The notes beneath the pieces are model-generated. The model did no database searches and had not been told where the DNA came from. It saw nothing but the letters and a program-made list of their open reading frames with translations. Positions 14,401 through 17,103 of a stretch of DNA of 17,103 bases are shown piece by piece. Position 1 is the stretch's first letter. Each line of letters starts with the position of its first letter. The translations under genes were made by a program, and so were the position numbers. This DNA is from Ruminococcaceae bacterium UBA3751 (GTDB lineage: Bacteria > Bacillota > Clostridia > Oscillospirales > Acutalibacteraceae), in contig DFGL01000014.1 of the NCBI GenBank assembly GCA_002371215.1, positions 1 to 17,103 of the forward strand. The letters run 5' to 3'.

Positions 14401-15384
14401 GCTCATCCTGACGCAGGTTATCGGTTTGCAGGCTGGTATAAAGGCGTTTACACGGGAGACAGCAGCACTCAGCACGCAGAGCCGCTTGATTTGAATAACC
14501 CTGAAAACCTGATTTCAACCGACGCGGAATATACTCTTACGCTGGAAAAAAGCGACGTTATCATCGCCGTATTTGAAGAAATGCCGAACGACGGCTGGAG
14601 CTTATATTCAAACGTTTTAATCAACGGTAAAACTCTTAAAAATCCGAGCGAAACTATTAAGCTTGTAAAAGGCGGCAAGATGTTTATAAGCTTTGATACG
14701 GATTACAGAAACGTTAACCACGGCTACGCTCCGCTTGTAGGATTTTCGGATTGCTACGAGGGTGGCACGCTCTCATCGAAAGGCTTTTCCGTAACCGAGG
14801 GCAACGCCTCCGATTTCGGGCTGAATTACGCGGCTTGGGGACTTGACTACGACCCTCACGGCTTTATGCTGACAGCGGGAAATCTCCCTGTGGGAACAAA
14901 GGGAACGCTTGATTACTACCTCTATGAATGCGAAAATTTCAACTGGGAAACCTTTGATTTTATAAACACGCCCCGAGCTCTTATCAAAAAACTCAACTTT
15001 GAGGTAACTTCAGCTACGCCGGCACCGAAGCCGACTCCTGCGCCTGTATCAGCTTCAAAAAAAGCTAATCCGCTGGCTGTAAAAGCGAAGAAGGTTACTA
15101 TCAAATTTAAAAAGCTCAGGAAAAAGAATCAGAGCGTTGCTCTTAAAAAGGCAATGACGATTTCAAAAGCTCAGGGAACGGTTACCTACGCGATTTCATC
15201 AGCTAAAAAAGGAAAGAAGAATTTCAAAAAGAAATTTAAAATCAATAAGAAAACCGGCAAGATTACCGTTAAGAAGGGCTTAAAGAAAGGCACCTACAAG
15301 CTTGTAATCAAAGTTAAAGCCGCCGGCAACAGCAACTACAAAACTGCAACTAAAACAGTTACGGTTAAGATTAAAGTTAAGTAA
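11410..15384 (+). CDS. BspA-like leucine-rich-repeat multidomain surface protein
   Basis: A 1324-residue exported protein, probably an adhesin or glycan/host-binding surface protein; no precise function is recognised. Residues 1-24 are a Sec signal peptide ending VFA. Residues about 60-430 are LRR_5/BspA repeats (VIPDGIKAIGTTAFDDC type) interrupted by three copies of an ENxVYDSRxxCxAII insert (from residues 145, 224 and 325). Residues about 434-870 are beta-helix-like, with a duplicated block (SLDGTFNCGC, then AWFEN and GTVNG) repeating at exactly 200 residues. Residues about 884-950 are a Listeria-Bacteroides (Flg_new, InlB B-type) repeat, FDTRGGNEIAP to LYASW. A second InlB-like unit (AHPDAGYRFAGWY) and an unassigned region follow. 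A proline linker (about 1203-1215) leads to a lysine-rich Ig/cadherin-like C-terminus (TGKITVKKGLKKGTYKL). There is no LPxTG motif. It is first of two genes; the next starts 12 bases after the stop. Confidence 0.88.
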   Translation: MKRALSVLLSLCFILSLMPLTVFAEPLGESGTCGDSVSYSFDSSTGTLTLSGTGATSDYDWQNSPFNGRSEIQKIIIDSGVTAIGNNIFRNCDELSSIDIPDSVTSIGTGAFRYTGLTEFTLPKGVTNLGDYVFMGSDKLTSLSVEEGNTVYDSRDNCKAIIKTAENKLLFGCNETVIPESITAIEKYAFFGAKDITDIRISKNIAEIGDDAFGSCSSVLSVTVDEENTVYDSRNGCNAIIESATDTLVFGCRNTVIPDGIKAIGTTAFDDCSGLSAITIPESVTAINDFAFYGCGLTSLVIPAAVNEIGYGVFSGCSALKNITVDAENAVYDSRDNCNAIIETASNKLITGCPGSVVPKGTVRIRENAFEAFYTMKRLSIPLSVEHIEDGAFTDCGLLDVYYEGTEADWNAITIDDNNEALTNAIRHYNKYEITSLTVTSEAELIAALNKSEVVDEISIADSFTVNSDCSIKYDAEHINYYSDTVVTVEEGVTLTVANGGLFGSFRPSYDGDGETPPFPNGRVINNGKIIVDNGGALEADIDTNNGEIIVNNGGFSVVCCKNNGTVTVKEGGQYSTTMVRDAFNNGTVSIENGGIMESRFGSKIINEENGIINLDGTFNCGCLGMDGNDFAWFENNGTVNGNGSVILYEADRSFAPVGNMDGLIEVIMDELGQTSRFENWEDINIFKKLGVSDFNELKVALPSERTVAGEAVEGNMDVIIELENDITIPSDESIEYMTKFIVPEGITLTVSDGAVLSCGMENDGCVNVLSGGKLATTMGGAIINRNELNVSEGAELTSQMGGEVINENNATLSLDGTFNCGCYGFDGNDVAWFENSGTVNGSGKILLYQADSETMPVSNMNALEEHVAQVTGETGNIGIAEACVINFDTRGGNEIAPIYVEKVGYAVAPAVPKKDGMYFSAWYKDENLNNYFSFNNPINDNLTLYASWIIPVSVSNWDKTTSKDGVGGTYDVNFIDDGRGCTNMSFPEGNAILSLKAHPDAGYRFAGWYKGVYTGDSSTQHAEPLDLNNPENLISTDAEYTLTLEKSDVIIAVFEEMPNDGWSLYSNVLINGKTLKNPSETIKLVKGGKMFISFDTDYRNVNHGYAPLVGFSDCYEGGTLSSKGFSVTEGNASDFGLNYAAWGLDYDPHGFMLTAGNLPVGTKGTLDYYLYECENFNWETFDFINTPRALIKKLNFEVTSATPAPKPTPAPVSASKKANPLAVKAKKVTIKFKKLRKKNQSVALKKAMTISKAQGTVTYAISSAKKGKKNFKKKFKINKKTGKITVKKGLKKGTYKLVIKVKAAGNSNYKTATKTVTVKIKVK
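13225..13401 (+). repeat. Intragenic duplication, copy 1 (LRR protein)
   Basis: This is the first copy of a 59-codon block beginning INEENG and ending NMDGL. It aligns without gaps to 13825..14001, exactly 600 bases downstream. LDGTFNCGC, AWFEN, GTVNG, LY.AD and PV.NM are shared. The similarity extends upstream without gaps for at least 40 more codons in weaker form. Copy 1 also carries an extra stretch of about 54 codons further upstream. Confidence 0.85.
13825..14001 (+). repeat. Intragenic duplication, copy 2 (LRR protein)
   Basis: The second copy begins INENNA and ends NMNAL. Identical DNA runs such as TGGTTTGAAAACA and GCGGAACGGTAAACGG are kept between the copies, so the duplication is recognisable at DNA level as well as in protein. 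Confidence 0.85.
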
Positions 15385-15396
15385 GGAGCACAGAAA

Positions 15397-16572
15397 ATGA
15401 CAAATGCAATCGACAGGAAAAAACATCTTAAAATCTTGCTTGCGCTCGTAATTTGTTTTGCCGCCTTCGGACTTTGCATTTCGCTCAGCACTCTCACCGC
15501 TGAAGCAAAAACAATTACGATTAAAACGCCGGAGGATTTGCACGATATCAACTGGGCGAATAAAGGCTTCGGACCGGGAAACACATATATAATCGGAAAC
15601 GATATGACTCTCGGCGAAAGCGACGAGGCAACCGTTTTACTTACAAAGGGCAATTTTGTAATTGATTTTAACGGTCATACCGTACAGAATGCCAACAACG
15701 CTCTCGGTGTATTCTCGCTCAGAGGCGCAACGGTAACTTTTAAGGACAGCAGAGTTTCAAACAGCAAGCCGAGCGTTCGCTCTTTTGGCGCCGGCGCTAT
15801 TGATATGACTGCGGGAAAGCTCGTTATCGAAAGCGGAAATTATCTTGGCTTAAGCAACGGAACAAACAATCCCACGGGGCTTCATGTAGGCGGAGGAACC
15901 TGCGTTGTAAACAACGGCTTCTTCTACGGCGAAACGATTGGCGCGGACTGCTCCGGCGGTAATCTTTATATCAACGGCGGAACCTTCCAAACTGCATATC
16001 TCTTTGCTCTCGGCAATCTCGGAAACGGCAACATCAAAATTTCAAAAGCGAATTTTATAAGCGGAACTACCACCTACGGCTATCATTTTGCCCTCGGTGC
16101 ATTTGAGCCGAATCAGCAGTATTACGATTTCAGCAAGTGGCTTGCAAGCGGCTCCTCATTCTCTTCCGATTTCCAGACAGGCTATTGGAATATGCAGACC
16201 TCTATAAGCGCATATCCCGCTTACGGTAACTATTACGCTGTTGCTTTTGACACTCCGAATCTTTCCGTTAAAAGCAATATAAAAATGCCCGCTACCTCAA
16301 TAAAAAAACTAAAAGCGGGCAAGAAGCAGCTGAAAATCAGCTATAAGAAAAAGAGCGGAATTACAGGCTATGAGATTCAGCTTGCAACAAATAAAAAGTT
16401 CACTAAAAACAAAAAGACCGTTACCGTAAATAAAGCTAAAACGGCTTCCAAAACAGTCAAGAAGCTGAAAAAAGGCAAGAAGTATTACGTCCGCATAAGA
16501 ACCTACAGAAATTTCAACGGAACAAAGCTCTATTCAAAATGGAGCACAATAAAAGCAAAAAAGACCAGATAA
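15397..16572 (+). CDS. Exported beta-helix / Fn3 protein
   Basis: A predicted secreted 391-residue protein of unknown function. A positively charged start (DRKKHLK) precedes a hydrophobic segment (about 12-33) and a likely signal peptidase site after TAEA (residue 37). Residues about 40-285 have the short repeated strands of a right-handed beta-helix (NFVIDFNGHTVQN, ATVTFKDSRVSNS, GKLVIESGNYLGL, NLYINGGTF). Such folds occur in pectate-lyase-like and adhesin proteins, but no lyase catalytic motif was recognised. Residues about 298-391 form a very lysine-rich fibronectin type III-like domain (GITGYEIQLATNKKF, then LKKGKKYYVRIRTY). This is closely similar in style to the N-terminal Fn3 domain of the divergent 658-residue protein. 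AAGGAG overlaps the stop codon of the preceding LRR gene and lies 8 bases before the ATG, so the two are co-transcribed. No LPxTG motif is present. Confidence 0.85.
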   Translation: MTNAIDRKKHLKILLALVICFAAFGLCISLSTLTAEAKTITIKTPEDLHDINWANKGFGPGNTYIIGNDMTLGESDEATVLLTKGNFVIDFNGHTVQNANNALGVFSLRGATVTFKDSRVSNSKPSVRSFGAGAIDMTAGKLVIESGNYLGLSNGTNNPTGLHVGGGTCVVNNGFFYGETIGADCSGGNLYINGGTFQTAYLFALGNLGNGNIKISKANFISGTTTYGYHFALGAFEPNQQYYDFSKWLASGSSFSSDFQTGYWNMQTSISAYPAYGNYYAVAFDTPNLSVKSNIKMPATSIKKLKAGKKQLKISYKKKSGITGYEIQLATNKKFTKNKKTVTVNKAKTASKTVKKLKKGKKYYVRIRTYRNFNGTKLYSKWSTIKAKKTR

Positions 16573-16589
16573 CTATAGTAACATATTAA

Positions 16590-16621
16590 AAGGCTGACTC
16601 ACAAATATGTGAGCCAGCCTT
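16590..16621. terminator. Bidirectional hairpin terminator between convergent genes
   Basis: AAGGCTG-A-CTCACA pairs with TGTGAG-C-CAGCCTT around an AATA loop: 13 base pairs with one internal A/C mismatch. The T-run is TTTT on the minus strand, serving the TM2 gene, and only a weak TTAAATTAAT on the plus strand, serving the exported-protein operon. Confidence 0.8.
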
Positions 16622-16638
16622 AAATTAATCATTAAGTT

Positions 16639-17103
16639 TTAACAGCATTTATCCTTTTTCTCTGCTTCCATTCTTGTTTTGACAAGCGCTTCCTCAAAGG
16701 TTTGAATCTTATATCCCTCTGAATCGCGGTCAATATCCTCTGTAAGAATCTGTACAGCCTCAACGATAGCCCATATTAACGAAGCTATTAAGCCAAGACC
16801 CGCAAAAAGTGAACCGAGCGTTGCAACGAGAATATGAATAACGCCCTTTGTACTGTCGCCGAGATAGAAATTATGTATACCGAAAACGCCGAGAAATGCA
16901 GCGAGGATAACGGCTACATACTTTCTTTTTATCTTATACCCTTCGGGATAATCCGTTCTTGGGGGCTGCTTTACGGGCGCTGCCTGCTGATACCCGGGAG
17001 GAACGTACTGAGGAGGCATATACTGAGCCTGTTCAACCCGATAGTATTCCTGCTGAGGCGGTGCCTGGGGCGGTACAGCCTGTTCCGCTTCCTGAACGGG
17101 AGG
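16639..17103 (-). CDS. TM2-domain membrane protein, 5' end outside the window
   Basis: A small integral membrane protein of the TM2 family, whose biochemical role is generally unknown. The frame stays open to the window edge. The 28 codons upstream of the ATG at 17019 (17020-17103) continue in frame, contain no start codon, and are Pro/Gln-rich like the following residues (QAVPPQAPPQQEYY, then MPPQYVPPGYQQ). That ATG also has no ribosome binding site, so it is internal and the gene is partial. The TM2 core follows: KRKYVAVILAAFLGVFGIHN, then FYLGDSTKGVIHIL, and a second hydrophobic segment LIASLIWAIVEAVQIL. The TM2 hallmarks G-x-F/H-x-FYLG and a W in helix two are present. The C-terminal tail is hydrophilic and ends KKDKCC, an unusual paired cysteine. 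A terminator lies 17 bases past the stop. Confidence 0.85.
   Translation of the reverse strand, partial: PPVQEAEQAVPPQAPPQQEYYRVEQAQYMPPQYVPPGYQQAAPVKQPPRTDYPEGYKIKRKYVAVILAAFLGVFGIHNFYLGDSTKGVIHILVATLGSLFAGLGLIASLIWAIVEAVQILTEDIDRDSEGYKIQTFEEALVKTRMEAEKKDKCC

Noticed and set aside
15016..15384. Sortase-type cell-wall anchor at the C-terminus of the LRR protein
   Set aside because: There is no LPxTG-like motif or hydrophobic tail; the protein ends in a lysine-rich beta domain.
17017..17019. ATG at 17019 as the start of the TM2 gene
   Set aside because: It has no ribosome binding site, and the Pro/Gln-rich frame continues in phase to the window edge.

Overview
The window looks like chromosomal DNA of an anaerobic, probably gut-associated member of the Bacillota (class Clostridia, Ruminococcaceae/Oscillospiraceae-like). 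This is inferred from the glgB-glgC-glgD-glgA glycogen operon with its separate GlgD subunit, strong AGGAGG-type ribosome binding sites, consensus sigma-70-type (SigA) promoters, moderate GC content, and large lysine-rich secreted proteins of BspA/LRR_5 and beta-helix type. No rRNA, tRNA, CRISPR array, transposase or phage gene was seen.

Region 1 (1-3204, minus strand) is a housekeeping cluster read right to left: dapF (diaminopimelate epimerase), then purC and purB. purC and purB overlap at a TAATG junction. A strong promoter with an extended -10 lies just upstream of dapF. The dapF-purC gap holds a GC-rich hairpin element that looks like a dispersed intergenic repeat. PurB is of the long form that closely resembles animal adenylosuccinate lyase.

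Region 2 (3205-9240, plus strand) is a complete glycogen synthesis operon, glgB-glgC-glgD-glgA. Its promoter carries an 11-bp tandem duplication of the extended -10 element and two small palindromes 42 bp apart. A near-perfect bidirectional hairpin terminator ends it. GlgC and GlgD make ADP-glucose, GlgA polymerises it into alpha-1,4-glucan and GlgB adds the alpha-1,6 branches. No glycogen phosphorylase or debranching gene is in the window. A 7-bp tandem repeat sits between glgD and glgA.

Region 3 (9252-16572) encodes three predicted exported proteins. A 658-residue protein (minus strand) has a fibronectin-III-like domain, six CxxC metal-knuckle-like units and a C-terminal part resembling Cthe_2159-type beta-helix carbohydrate-binding proteins. 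It has a full-consensus promoter and is divergent from a two-gene operon. That operon encodes a 1324-residue leucine-rich-repeat (BspA-like) multidomain protein and a 391-residue beta-helix/Fn3 protein. The three share very lysine-rich Ig/Fn3-type modules and lack LPxTG sorting signals, so non-covalent surface attachment or release is likely.

Region 4 (16573-17103) holds a bidirectional terminator and the C-terminal part of a TM2-domain membrane protein on the minus strand, whose start lies beyond the window.
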